From positions 2,418,001 through 2,482,000 of the forward strand of contig NZ_CP132938.1 of NCBI RefSeq assembly GCF_040358255.1: a stretch of DNA of 64,000 bases, read 5' to 3'. The translations under genes were made by a program, and so were the position numbers. Below the pieces are notes generated by a model. The model was not told the DNA's origin, searched no databases, and was given only the letters and a program-made list of their open reading frames with translations. The stretch comes from Tunturibacter gelidoferens. Its GTDB lineage: Bacteria > Acidobacteriota > Terriglobia > Terriglobales > Acidobacteriaceae. Positions 26,122 through 33,816 of this stretch are shown one piece after another (positions within the stretch are counted from its first letter, which is position 1; every line of letters starts with the position of its first letter).

Positions 26122-27054
26122 TCACGACTGAGTTGCGTTGTCGTACCAGCGTAGAACCCGGAGAGCGCGCAGGGTGTTCCAGCGGCTTGCCCTGGCGATG
26201 CTGATCTCCATCTCCAATGGAATATGTTCGGGATGAAGGAGGTTAAGGGGCCAGCGTCCATTCTGATGGCTGCGCTCCTTCACGACTTCGATGGCTTCGC
26301 TGACGCGGCCGTCGGGTTTGATTCCCGCATCTCGCAGATAATCGAGTCCGCGCAAGACGTCGTAGTGCCAGAACGTCGGGAACGAGAAGCGCAGCCAGCG
26401 TTTGTTGATGACTTTGCCAGTTCGAAGCGAGCGGAACATGTGGCGCTCGAGCAGATAGTTTTCTGCACGCTTGCGGGCCCTGGTGATGGCCGCTGATTTG
26501 TTTCCTGCTCGTTCGTGTTCCAGCAGACCTTCGAGCACGCAGATGGTGGTGTGGAACGAAGAGCGCTGGCTTTTAGGCGCTTCGCAGTTCCAGCCGCCGT
26601 CTTCGAGCTGCTCGCGCAGGAGTTGATTGGCGAGTGCGTCGTTCGGTTCTTTGAAATAGGCGTTGATGCCGAGGATTCTGCCGTTGATGCACGGCTCGGT
26701 TTCGCCGTGAAGGAAGGGCCGATTGTTGAGCGGCTTGAACACGAGCCCCTTGTCGACGCGATCGATCATTTTGCGGGCTTGCTTGCTGGCGGGGTCGAGA
26801 CCGAGGTCCTTGAGGACGACGAGACTCCAGAGAGTGATGAGATCCCACTTTGTCTCGCCGCCCCAGTCGCCGGTGGGAGATTGGCGTGCGAGAAGCTGGG
26901 CTCCCCAGCCTTCAGTTGCGACGCGCGACCGTTCGGCTGCGACAGCGTTGGGAGCTTCGCCGGTGAGGTCCCGCATGACTTGCCAACGGATGGCCGGGTC
27001 AGAGTCGAGGAGCCATCTGATGTGCGCGGCGCTGGGAGCATAATCCTTACGCAT
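26122..27054 (-). CDS. Alpha/alpha-toroid protein, squalene-cyclase/prenyltransferase-like
   Basis: 310 residues. Repeats with QSPTGDWGG, LEDGGWNCE and HQNGRWPL have the Q/D-G-x-W (QW-like) motif of squalene cyclase and prenyltransferase toroids. The usual DxDD catalytic motif of cyclases is not visible, so cyclase activity is not claimed. There is no signal peptide. Proteins of this kind are often annotated simply as 'squalene cyclase' or as hypothetical. It is convergent with the HEAT gene. Confidence 0.75.
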   Translation of the reverse strand: MRKDYAPSAAHIRWLLDSDPAIRWQVMRDLTGEAPNAVAAERSRVATEGWGAQLLARQSPTGDWGGETKWDLITLWSLVVLKDLGLDPASKQARKMIDRVDKGLVFKPLNNRPFLHGETEPCINGRILGINAYFKEPNDALANQLLREQLEDGGWNCEAPKSQRSSFHTTICVLEGLLEHERAGNKSAAITRARKRAENYLLERHMFRSLRTGKVINKRWLRFSFPTFWHYDVLRGLDYLRDAGIKPDGRVSEAIEVVKERSHQNGRWPLNLLHPEHIPLEMEISIARASRWNTLRALRVLRWYDNATQS

Positions 27055-27171
27055 TGGTTTGTTATAGCAGGTGGTATGGAAGTTTTGACTGTGGCGAGCT
27101 GAGTTCAGACGGCTTCCTTGTCCGGCCGAATTTGGAGCAGGGAGCTGCGCGATTTGGGAGTGTTGCGTCGC

Positions 27172-27206
27172 GAAAAAGAAGTGGCCCGCTTGTGGAAGCG
27201 GGCCAC
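27172..27206 (-). terminator. Intrinsic terminator after the Gly/His-rich secreted protein
   Basis: A perfect 11-bp stem (GTGGCCCGCTT / AAGCGGGCCAC) with loop GTGG, followed on the minus strand by TTCTTTTTC. Confidence 0.88.
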
Positions 27207-27227
27207 GATTGCCTGGTTGGCTGGGGC

Positions 27228-27701
27228 TTAGTGATGGCCGCCGCCGCCGTGATCTCCGCCGCCATGGCTGCTGCCGCCGCCGGGGTGACCACCGCCTTGA
27301 TATCCGGCGCTGTGTTCGTTGGTGGGTTCGTGGCCGGCGTTGCCGACGTGGCCTTGTGGGTCGCGGGCTTCGTTCGCCTGGAAGTGGTTGAAGGGCTGGG
27401 CGCCGCGCTCCGGCATTGGACCTGCGTATCCGTGATGAGGATCGTAGCGGTTGTCGACGTGGCCGTAGAAGTTGCCGTGACCGTGATACCAGGGGCCGGC
27501 GCCGATGAAGACTCCTCCGGTGAACCAGTCGGGTCCGTAGTAGCCGTACGGAGCACAGGGGTATGGAGCGTAGTCAAAGTATCCGTAAGGGCATATCGGA
27601 GCGGCTCCGATGCTGATGGAGACCTGGGCGGGTGCTACGGAAACGCTGCTCACCAGCGCAACGGCGAGAGCAGAGAGGGCGAACGACTTGCTTAGGGACA
27701 T
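27228..27701 (-). CDS. Secreted Gly/His/Tyr-rich hypothetical protein
   Basis: 157 residues from the ATG at 27701, which has AGGAG 7 bases upstream. Signal peptide (FALSALAVALVSSVSVAPAQ), then an aromatic segment (CPYGYFDYAPYPCAPYGYYG), a WFTGGVFIGAGPWYHG stretch, and a C-terminal tail of Gly, His and Ser (HGGGDHGGGGHH). The His-rich tail could bind metal; no enzyme motif is seen. Followed by a strong terminator, so it is a single-gene unit. Confidence 0.8.
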   Translation of the reverse strand: MSLSKSFALSALAVALVSSVSVAPAQVSISIGAAPICPYGYFDYAPYPCAPYGYYGPDWFTGGVFIGAGPWYHGHGNFYGHVDNRYDPHHGYAGPMPERGAQPFNHFQANEARDPQGHVGNAGHEPTNEHSAGYQGGGHPGGGSSHGGGDHGGGGHH

Positions 27702-27918
27702 GTGTTTCTCCTGGATCACTTTATTTCGATTCCGGAGGAGAGGGGCGAGTTGTGTTTGCGGGACCGATTGTTCGTGAGATGGGATATCAGATGGAAGGAG
27801 CTGCTCGTGGCAGGGGTAGCCGGTGTAGCGCGTGAGGTTACGAATGCAATCGCGGAGTGGGTGGAATGGGTTGTTACAATTTAGGTTTGGGTGTTTGTTT
27901 CCTGAGGGATTGATACAG

Positions 27919-29103
27919 ATGTTGCGATTTTCTACGGCGGGAGAGAGCCACGGGGAGAGCCTGGTGGCGACGGTGAGTGGGATGCCCGCGGGTGTGGCCG
28001 TGGATCAGGAGTTTATTGATCGCGAGCTGTGGCGGAGGCAGAAGGGTTATGGGCGCGGTGGAAGGATGCGGATTGAGAAGGATACCGCGCATATTCTGAG
28101 TGGCGTGAGGCATGGGAAGACGATCGGGTCGCCGATTGCGATGGTGCTGGCGAATAACGATTGGAAGAACTGGGTCGACATACTGCCTGTAGAAGTTGGG
28201 AACGCCACAAAGCATAAGGCTGTCGCTTCGCCGCGGCCGGGGCATGCGGATCTGGCGGGGAGTTTGAAGTACGACTTTCCGGATGCGCGGTATGTGCTGG
28301 AGCGGGCGAGTGCTCGGGAGAGCGCGGCTCGGGTGGCGGCGGGGGCTATGGCGAAGATGTTGTTGCGGGCGCTGGGTGTGGAGGTGGCTAGCCATGTGAT
28401 TCGCGTTGGGAAGGCGGAGCTTGGGCGGGCGGCGACTTGGGAGGAGATTGCGGCGCTGCAGTTGAAGGATGAGGTCTTGTTGAACTGCGTAGATGCTGAG
28501 GCCGAGGCTCGGATGAAGGCTGAGGTGGATGCGGTGCTGAGGACGGGGGATACGGTGGGTGGGGTGTTTGAGGTGGTGGTGCATGGTCTGCCTCCGGGTG
28601 TGGGAACGCATGCGAACTGGGATGAGCGGATGGATGGTCTGCTGGCGCAAGCGGTGATGAGTCTGCAGGCGGTGAAGGCGGTGGAACTGGGGCGGGGGGT
28701 GACGGCGGCGGAGTCGGTGGGGTCGGCGGTGCATGATGCGATTGGGTATGAGGGTGCTCCTGAGGAGGGGCGCGGGTTTACGAAGTTTTCGCGGGAGCAG
28801 AATAATGCTGGGGGGATTGAGGGCGGGATTTCGAATGGCGAGGATGTGGTGGTGCGGGGGTATTTGAAGCCGATTTCTACGTTGCGGAGGCCGCTGGGGT
28901 CGGTGAGTTTTGAGACGCGGGAGCCGGTAAAGGCTGCGTATGAGCGGAGCGATGTGTGTGTTGTGCCTGCGGCTGGTGTTGCGGCGGAGGCGATGGTCGC
29001 GCTGACGGTAGCGCGGCTGGTGGTGGAGAAGTTTGGCGGTGACTCGCTGCGTGAGATGCAGCGAAATTTCAATGGCTATTGTGAGCAGATTCGAGCGTAT
29101 TGA
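27919..29103 (+). CDS. aroC: Chorismate synthase
   Basis: 394 residues. Converts 5-enolpyruvylshikimate 3-phosphate to chorismate, using reduced FMN. Start at 27919 gives the family N-terminus MLRFSTAGESHGESLVATVSG, here in two parts as MLRFSTAGESHG and ESLVATVSG. RRQKGYGRGGRM, RPGHADLAGSLKY, RASARESAARVAAGA and KFSREQNNAGGIEGGISNGE are the conserved blocks. It is followed after 0 bases by def on the same strand. Confidence 0.96.
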   Translation: MLRFSTAGESHGESLVATVSGMPAGVAVDQEFIDRELWRRQKGYGRGGRMRIEKDTAHILSGVRHGKTIGSPIAMVLANNDWKNWVDILPVEVGNATKHKAVASPRPGHADLAGSLKYDFPDARYVLERASARESAARVAAGAMAKMLLRALGVEVASHVIRVGKAELGRAATWEEIAALQLKDEVLLNCVDAEAEARMKAEVDAVLRTGDTVGGVFEVVVHGLPPGVGTHANWDERMDGLLAQAVMSLQAVKAVELGRGVTAAESVGSAVHDAIGYEGAPEEGRGFTKFSREQNNAGGIEGGISNGEDVVVRGYLKPISTLRRPLGSVSFETREPVKAAYERSDVCVVPAAGVAAEAMVALTVARLVVEKFGGDSLREMQRNFNGYCEQIRAY

Positions 29104-29643
29104 GTGACGGGAAAAGTGAGCGAGAAGAAGACGAAGATTCATGAGGTAGTGAAGTGGCCGGATCCGGTGCTGGCGAAGCCGGGTGCGACGGTGACGGTGT
29201 TCGACGCGAAGCTGAAGAAGCTGACTGAGGAGATGTTCGAGAGCATGTATGCGGCGCAGGGGATTGGGCTGGCCGCGCCGCAGATTGCGATCTCGCAGCG
29301 GATAACGGTGATCGATGTGAGCTTCAGGAAGAATCCGGAGGAGAAGATTGTGCTGATCAATCCGGAGATTGTGGAGCGCGAGGGCAAGCAGGTGGAGGAG
29401 GAGGGGTGCCTGAGTTTGCCGGAGATTCGTGAGAAGGTTTCGCGCGCGGAGTGGGTGAAGGTGAAGGCGCAGGATGTGACGGGGAAGTGGTTTGAGATTG
29501 AGGGGACGGAGTTGCTGGCGCGAGCGATGCAGCATGAGATCGATCATCTGGAGGGGGTGCTGTTTATTGATCGGTTGAGTCGTTTGAAGCGGGATCTGGT
29601 GATTCGGAAGATAAAGAAGCTCATCAAAAACGGAGAATGGTGA
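29104..29643 (+). CDS. def: Peptide deformylase
   Basis: 179 residues from a GTG directly after the aroC stop; the N-terminus is a little longer than usual, so a second GTG at 29116 is possible. It removes the formyl group from new N-terminal Met. The three motifs are GIGLAAPQI, EEGCLSLPE and QHEIDHLEGVLF, giving the Cys/His/His metal site. It pairs functionally with fmt, 214 bases downstream, though palindrome copy B lies between them. Confidence 0.96.
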   Translation: MTGKVSEKKTKIHEVVKWPDPVLAKPGATVTVFDAKLKKLTEEMFESMYAAQGIGLAAPQIAISQRITVIDVSFRKNPEEKIVLINPEIVEREGKQVEEEGCLSLPEIREKVSRAEWVKVKAQDVTGKWFEIEGTELLARAMQHEIDHLEGVLFIDRLSRLKRDLVIRKIKKLIKNGEW

Positions 29644-29647
29644 TGGT

Positions 29648-29843
29648 GTCCTGCCGGACGGGCCCGCTACGCGCGGCGCGCCCACTTCGTGGGGGGTATA
29701 CCTTGTCTTGGTGGGATGAGCGGCTTGGGTCCTCGCGATGCTCGGGCCGACCAGCGGAAGGATCTACGCGGATGATGGTGCCTTGACCGGTATACGCGTC
29801 ACGAAGTGACCGCCCTCCGCGCAGGAGGCCCGTCCGGCAGGAC
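29648..29843. repeat. Palindromic repeat family P, copy B (full, 196 bp)
   Basis: Starts GTCCTGCCGGACGGGCCCGC and ends GGCCCGTCCGGCAGGAC, so the two ends are inverted repeats. Inside, CACTTCGTGG and TACCTTGTC on the left mirror GGTATACGCGTCACGAAGTG on the right. It starts 4 bases after the def stop and ends 14 bases before fmt. Confidence 0.92.
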
Positions 29844-29857
29844 AGAGGATTATCAAA

Positions 29858-30790
29858 ATGAAATTAGTTTTTTGTGGCACGCCGGAGTTTGCAGTACCTA
29901 CGCTTCAAGCCGTGATTGCAGCAGGGCATGAGGTTGCGCTGGTGGTGACGCAGCCGGATCGTGCGGCGGGGCGCGGGCTGGAGGTGCATGTTCCTCCGGT
30001 GAAGCAAGCGGCCGTGACACACGGTTTGCCTGTGGTGCAGCCGGAGAAGATCAAGAACAATCTGGAGTTGCGCGCGCGTTTGGAGGAGATTGCGCCGGAT
30101 GCGATTCTTGTTGTTGCGTATGGGCGGATCATTCCGCAGTGGATGCTGGAACTGCCGCGGTTTGGGAATATCAATCTGCATGGGTCGCTGCTGCCGAAGT
30201 ATCGCGGGGCTGCTCCGATTCAGTGGGCGGTGGCTTGCGGCGAGGTGGTGACGGGTGTGACGACGATGCGGCTGGATGCGGGTCTTGATACGGGCGATAT
30301 GCTGCTGGCGGCGGTGTGCCCGGTGGGGTTGGAGGAGACGGCGGTGGATGTGTATGGGTGTCTGGCTCCGCTGGGCGCGGAGCTGATGGTGGAGACACTG
30401 AGGCGGCTGGAGGCGGGGACAATCTGTCCGGAGGAGCAGAACCACTCGCTGGCTACGCTGGCTCCGATTCTGAAGCGGGAAGATGGGCTGGTGGATTTTT
30501 CCCGGTCGGCGAAACAGATTTATGACAGGTGGAGAGGGTTTCAGCCGTGGCCGGGAGCACATACGACGCTGCGGGGGAAGAAGCTGATCGTGTCGAAGAT
30601 GGGGATTTGTAGTGGGCGCTCGGTTGCTGCGGGGGAGTTGCTGGCGGACGGAGAACAGATGCTGGTTGGTTGCGGTAGTGGGACGGTGGCGGAGTTGCTT
30701 GAGGTGCAGATGGAGGGGAAGAAGCGGATGAGTGCTGCTGAGTTTTTGCGTGGGTATCAGGTGAAGAGCGGCGAACGGTTGGGGCTATGA
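29858..30790 (+). CDS. fmt: Methionyl-tRNA formyltransferase
   Basis: 310 residues, standard length. Adds a formyl group from 10-formyl-THF to initiator Met-tRNA. The N-terminus MKLVFCGTPEFAVPTL, the catalytic NINLHGSLLPKYRGAAPIQW (Asn/His), and TGVTTMRLDAGLDTGDML are diagnostic. The C-terminal OB-like domain follows (about 200-310). The stop overlaps the rsmB start by 4 bases. Confidence 0.96.
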   Translation: MKLVFCGTPEFAVPTLQAVIAAGHEVALVVTQPDRAAGRGLEVHVPPVKQAAVTHGLPVVQPEKIKNNLELRARLEEIAPDAILVVAYGRIIPQWMLELPRFGNINLHGSLLPKYRGAAPIQWAVACGEVVTGVTTMRLDAGLDTGDMLLAAVCPVGLEETAVDVYGCLAPLGAELMVETLRRLEAGTICPEEQNHSLATLAPILKREDGLVDFSRSAKQIYDRWRGFQPWPGAHTTLRGKKLIVSKMGICSGRSVAAGELLADGEQMLVGCGSGTVAELLEVQMEGKKRMSAAEFLRGYQVKSGERLGL

Positions 30791-32172
30791 AGGACGAGTC
30801 GACGTCTGGAGGAGGAAAACGGAAGCGGGGTGCTGGTGCGGGAAAGCCTGGTGCGGTGAAGGCGGTTTCGGGTAAGGCGGTGGTGGCGCGGAAGAGGCCT
30901 GTGTCGGCTGGGCCTACGGCTTCGGTGGAGGCTGCGGTTGCGAAGATAACGCCGGCTCGGCTGGCTGCGTTTGAGATTTTGAAGCTGGTGGGGGAGAACA
31001 AGGGTCATAGCGACGAGTTGCTGCATTCGCCGCGGGTGGATGGCTTGTCGCCGGAGGATCGGAACCTGACGACTGCGCTGGTGATGGGGGTGCTGCGATG
31101 GCAGATTGCGCTGGATGCGCGGGTGAGGGGGTTGCTGCAGAGGCCGGAGCAGAGGCTGGCGGAGCCGGTGGCGATTGCGCTGCGGATGGGGGCGTTTCAG
31201 TTGCTGCATCTGGAGAGGATTCCGGCGCATGCGGCGTTGAGTGAGAGCGTGGAGTTGTGCAGGGCAGCGGGGGAGCCACATGCGACGGGGATGGTGAATG
31301 CGGTGCTTCGGAAGCTGGCGGGGACGCAGAAGCCGGGAGTGCGGATGCATGAATCGGTAGCGGCGTTTGCGGAGAGGCTGGGGCATCCGCGATGGCTGGT
31401 GGAGCGATGGGTGGCGGCTTATGGGCGCGAGGCGGCGTTGAAGATCTGTGAGGCGGATCAGCAGGAGCCGGCGGAGGGTGGGATGTTTGTGGAGCGCGGT
31501 GGGGATTGGCCGGTGATGGATGATGGGTCGCGGCTGGTGGGGGAGATTGCTGCGGCAGCTATGCCTGAGGCGAAGAGAGTTTGGGATTGCTGCGCTGCCC
31601 CTGGGGGGAAGACTTTGATTTTGGCGAAGCGGTTGGGTGGTGCGGAGATTGTGGCGAGTGATGTGAGTGTGAAGCGACTGGCTCAGGCGGAGGCGAGGCT
31701 GCGGCGGTATGCGTATGCGGAGCGAGTTAGGTTTTCCGTGGCCGATGCGTCGGATGCTAAGAGTGTTGCGGGGGAGTTTGATCTGATTTTGTGCGATGTG
31801 CCCTGCTCGGGGACGGGAACGATGGCGGGGAATCCGGAGATTCGGCATCGGCTGAAGGTGGAGGAGTTTGTGCGGCAAGCGGAGAGGCAGAGGACGATTT
31901 TGAAGGGGGCGTTGAAGCGGCTGGCTCGGGGTGGGCGGCTGGTCTATTCGACTTGCTCGCTGGAGGCGGAGGAGTGTGAGGGTGTGGTGGATGCGGTTGT
32001 TGGGGCGGGTGGGGTGGTGAGGGTGCCGGTGGATGGGGTGATGGCGGAGCTTGCGGAGCGTGGGGTTTTGAGTGGGGAGATGGGTTCGGCGGTGCGGGAT
32101 GGGGCGCTTCGAACGCTGCCTGGTGTGCATGGGGGCGATGGGTTTTATGCGGTGATGTTGGAGCGGAAGTAG
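30787..32172 (+). CDS. rsmB: 16S rRNA (cytosine-967-C5)-methyltransferase
   Basis: 461 residues. A basic, Lys/Gly/Ala-rich N-terminal extension (about 1-55) precedes the NusB-like RNA-binding domain (RLAAFEILKLVGENKGHSDE, cut here to 20 residues). The methyltransferase domain has the SAM-binding VWDCCAAPGGKTL, the catalytic DVPCSGTGTMAGNPEIRHR and the second Cys motif STCSLEAEECEGVV. It methylates C967 of 16S rRNA. fmt-rsmB overlap is a common bacterial arrangement. A diverged copy of its last 28 codons lies about 90 bases downstream. Confidence 0.95.
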   Translation: MKDESTSGGGKRKRGAGAGKPGAVKAVSGKAVVARKRPVSAGPTASVEAAVAKITPARLAAFEILKLVGENKGHSDELLHSPRVDGLSPEDRNLTTALVMGVLRWQIALDARVRGLLQRPEQRLAEPVAIALRMGAFQLLHLERIPAHAALSESVELCRAAGEPHATGMVNAVLRKLAGTQKPGVRMHESVAAFAERLGHPRWLVERWVAAYGREAALKICEADQQEPAEGGMFVERGGDWPVMDDGSRLVGEIAAAAMPEAKRVWDCCAAPGGKTLILAKRLGGAEIVASDVSVKRLAQAEARLRRYAYAERVRFSVADASDAKSVAGEFDLILCDVPCSGTGTMAGNPEIRHRLKVEEFVRQAERQRTILKGALKRLARGGRLVYSTCSLEAEECEGVVDAVVGAGGVVRVPVDGVMAELAERGVLSGEMGSAVRDGALRTLPGVHGGDGFYAVMLERK

Positions 32173-32212
32173 GCGGTTGAATAGGTAAGGCGGTTTGCGC
32201 GGTGCGCGAAGG

Positions 32213-32243
32213 CCCACATCTCAAAATCGAGATATGGGCACCC
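32213..32243. repeat. Hairpin element H (CCCA-stem-TGGGCACCC), copy 1
   Basis: CCCACATCTC, loop AAAATC, GAGATATGGG, then CACCC. The stem pairs at 9 of 10 positions with the tenth able to form G-U on one strand. Confidence 0.75.
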
Positions 32244-32263
32244 GGCACCCAGAGGAGTTGAGT

Positions 32264-32350
32264 TCAGCGGTGAGAGATGGGGCGCTTCGGACGCTGCCTG
32301 GAGTGCATGGGGACGATGGGTTTTATGCGGTGATGTTGGAGCGGGCTTAA
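32264..32350 (+). pseudogene. Duplicated, diverged 3' end of rsmB
   Basis: 29 codons in one frame (SAVRDGALRTLPGVHGDDGF, then YAVMLERA and stop) repeat the rsmB C-terminus at 32086-32172, differing by Gly-to-Asp, Lys-to-Ala and some synonymous changes. There is no start of its own. It is a fragment, not a gene. Confidence 0.85.
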
Positions 32351-32377
32351 GAAGACGGTTCGCACTGCGGCGCCAGT

Positions 32378-32416
32378 GCCCTATTGCGATGAGACCGCGA
32401 AAGGATGGGGCACCCC
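32378..32416. repeat. Hairpin element H, copy 2 (degenerate)
   Basis: Contains GCGATGAGACCGCGAAAGGA then TGGGGCACCCC, the shared loop and right arm of the family. The left arm CCCTATTGCG pairs poorly with the right arm. Confidence 0.6.
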
Positions 32417-32487
32417 GGGAATCGCTTCAGCCTAAGGAGTACAGGCAACGTCGGACATAGCTGGGGAATAACCAAAAGCAAATACAG

Positions 32488-32543
32488 GGATCCTTCGACT
32501 GCGTGGCTCACAAAATGCCGTGAGCCACTTCGCTCAGGATGAC
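32488..32543. repeat. Hairpin repeat (CCTTCG...GGATGAC family), copy near rsmB
   Basis: GGATCCTTCGACTGC, then GTGGCTCAC (32503-32511), a short loop, GTGAGCCAC (32520-32528) and TTCGCTCAGGATGAC. It is closely related to 50171-50224; a short form without the inner stem is at 3043-3073. Confidence 0.8.
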
Positions 32544-32578
32544 ATGGTTTTTGTGTGGGGTGGGAGAAACCAGCCGCG

Positions 32579-32662
32579 GCAACGACAACAACAACAAAGA
32601 CAACAACAAAGACAACAACGACGACAACAACAACAACAACGACAACAACGACAACACAAAGG
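32579..32662. repeat. (ACAACA)n-type microsatellite
   Basis: About 80 bases made of CAACAA, CGACAA and AGACAA units on the plus strand. Frames across it encode Thr/Asn or Val/Leu runs and are not genes. Confidence 0.9.
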
Positions 32663-32685
32663 ATTGCTGGGAAGAGGAATACATT

Positions 32686-32724
32686 CCCATCCATCGCGAT
32701 GAGACTGCGATGGATGGGGCACCC
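32686..32724. repeat. Hairpin element H, copy 3 (perfect stem)
   Basis: CCCATCCATCGC and GCGATGGATGGG form a perfect 12-bp stem around loop GATGAGACT, followed by GCACCC. Compared with the ubiE copy, paired positions have changed together. Confidence 0.85.
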
Positions 32725-32769
32725 GATGGCTTGGGGCTGGTTGGGATTTCAAGAATAGGGAACAGACAA

Positions 32770-33606
32770 TTAATCGGTGAGGGTGATGTGGACTGGGTCG
32801 CCTTTGACGACGCGGTGGCCGGCGGGTGGGGTTTGCGCGATGACGGTGCCGATGGATGAGACGGTGTGGGCGATGGGTTCGGTGAAAGACGGTGTGGTGG
32901 CGCTGGGTGGGGATTGAGATGTGAGTGGGGCGGAGTCTGAGGTGGAGTTGAGGTTGAGGTCTTCGGCGCTGGCGATGTGGAGGCCGGCGGATGTGGCTCT
33001 TGCGGCGGCGGCGGTGAGGGTGAGGCCGGCGAGGGAGGGCATGACGAAGGCTTCGGCGGAGCTGGTGGATTCGGGGTCGCTGAGGAGGAGGCTGACGCGG
33101 GGACGGTCCACACCGATGGCGTTGGGGGTGGGGGTTTGGGCGATGATGACGCCGGGTTCGCCGGGGGCGGCGATGTGGGAGACGGCACCGAGTTCGAGGC
33201 CGAGACGGCGGATGTTGATGGTGGCGGTGCGCTCGGTCTGGCCGAGGAGGTCAGGGATGGCGACTTGTTGCGCGCCGAGACTTTCGGTGACGCGGACGGG
33301 CCACTCGCGGCGGACGGTGAGCCCCGGGGCGGGGGATTGTGCGAGGACACGGCCGGGTGGGGTGTTGGGAGAGTAAAAGCGGTTTTCGAGGCTGAGGACG
33401 AGGCCCAGGGAGCTGGTCTGCTTGCTGGCTTCGGAGAGGGTGAGCCTGGTGAGGTCGGGGACCTTGACCTCGTGGCCGTGGATGGCGAGGCGCATGGTGA
33501 TAAAGGCGGAGACGAGCGCGACAGTGAGCATCGCGAGGGCGCCCAGAACGATGTTGAAGAAGCGATTGATGCTTCGGGTGACTTTTCTGGGGATTCGGAG
33601 CTTCAT
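32770..33606 (-). CDS. Membrane-anchored PASTA-domain protein
   Basis: 278 residues. One N-terminal membrane helix (IVLGALAMLTVALVSAFITM) and then an extracytoplasmic part of about four PASTA domains: VPDLTRLTLSEASKQTSSLG, IPDLLGQTERTATINIRRLG, MPSLAGLTLTAAAARATSAG, each followed by a VIAQTP or VLAQSPAPG strand. PASTA domains bind peptidoglycan fragments in PknB-type kinases, but no kinase is fused here. It is convergent with rsmB across the repeat-rich gap. Confidence 0.88.
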   Translation of the reverse strand: MKLRIPRKVTRSINRFFNIVLGALAMLTVALVSAFITMRLAIHGHEVKVPDLTRLTLSEASKQTSSLGLVLSLENRFYSPNTPPGRVLAQSPAPGLTVRREWPVRVTESLGAQQVAIPDLLGQTERTATINIRRLGLELGAVSHIAAPGEPGVIIAQTPTPNAIGVDRPRVSLLLSDPESTSSAEAFVMPSLAGLTLTAAAARATSAGLHIASAEDLNLNSTSDSAPLTSQSPPSATTPSFTEPIAHTVSSIGTVIAQTPPAGHRVVKGDPVHITLTD

Positions 33607-33627
33607 GCGTTTTCAGAGTATATCTTT

Positions 33628-33810
33628 GTCCTGCCGGACGGGCTCCCTGCGCGGGAGGCGGTCACTTCGTGACTTGTGTACCTTGTCTTGGTGGGATGAG
33701 CGGCTTGGGTCCTCGCGATGCTCGGGCCGACCAGCGGGAGGACCTTGGTTGATGACGGTGCCACGACCGGTATACGCGTCACGAAGTGACCGCCCCGCGC
33801 GTCGCGGGCC
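33628..33810. repeat. Palindromic repeat family P, copy C (right end shortened)
   Basis: Starts GTCCTGCCGGACGGGCTCCC and contains the left GGTCACTTCGTGAC and right GGTATACGCGTCACGAAGTG mirror segments, but lacks the final CCGTCCGGCAGGAC. It ends 6 bases before the TonB receptor stop. Confidence 0.9.
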
Positions 33811-33816
33811 TTTCTC

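Noticed and set aside
27874..29685. A 603-residue open frame antisense to aroC and def
   Set aside because: Arg/His/Pro/Leu-rich translation without domains, opposite two well-recognised genes.
30757..32217. A 486-residue open frame antisense to rsmB
   Set aside because: Basic, low-information translation opposite a textbook rsmB.
32508..33350. Frames over the ACAACA microsatellite and PASTA gene
   Set aside because: They encode Ser/Pro or Val/Leu runs produced by the repeat and by the antisense of the PASTA gene.
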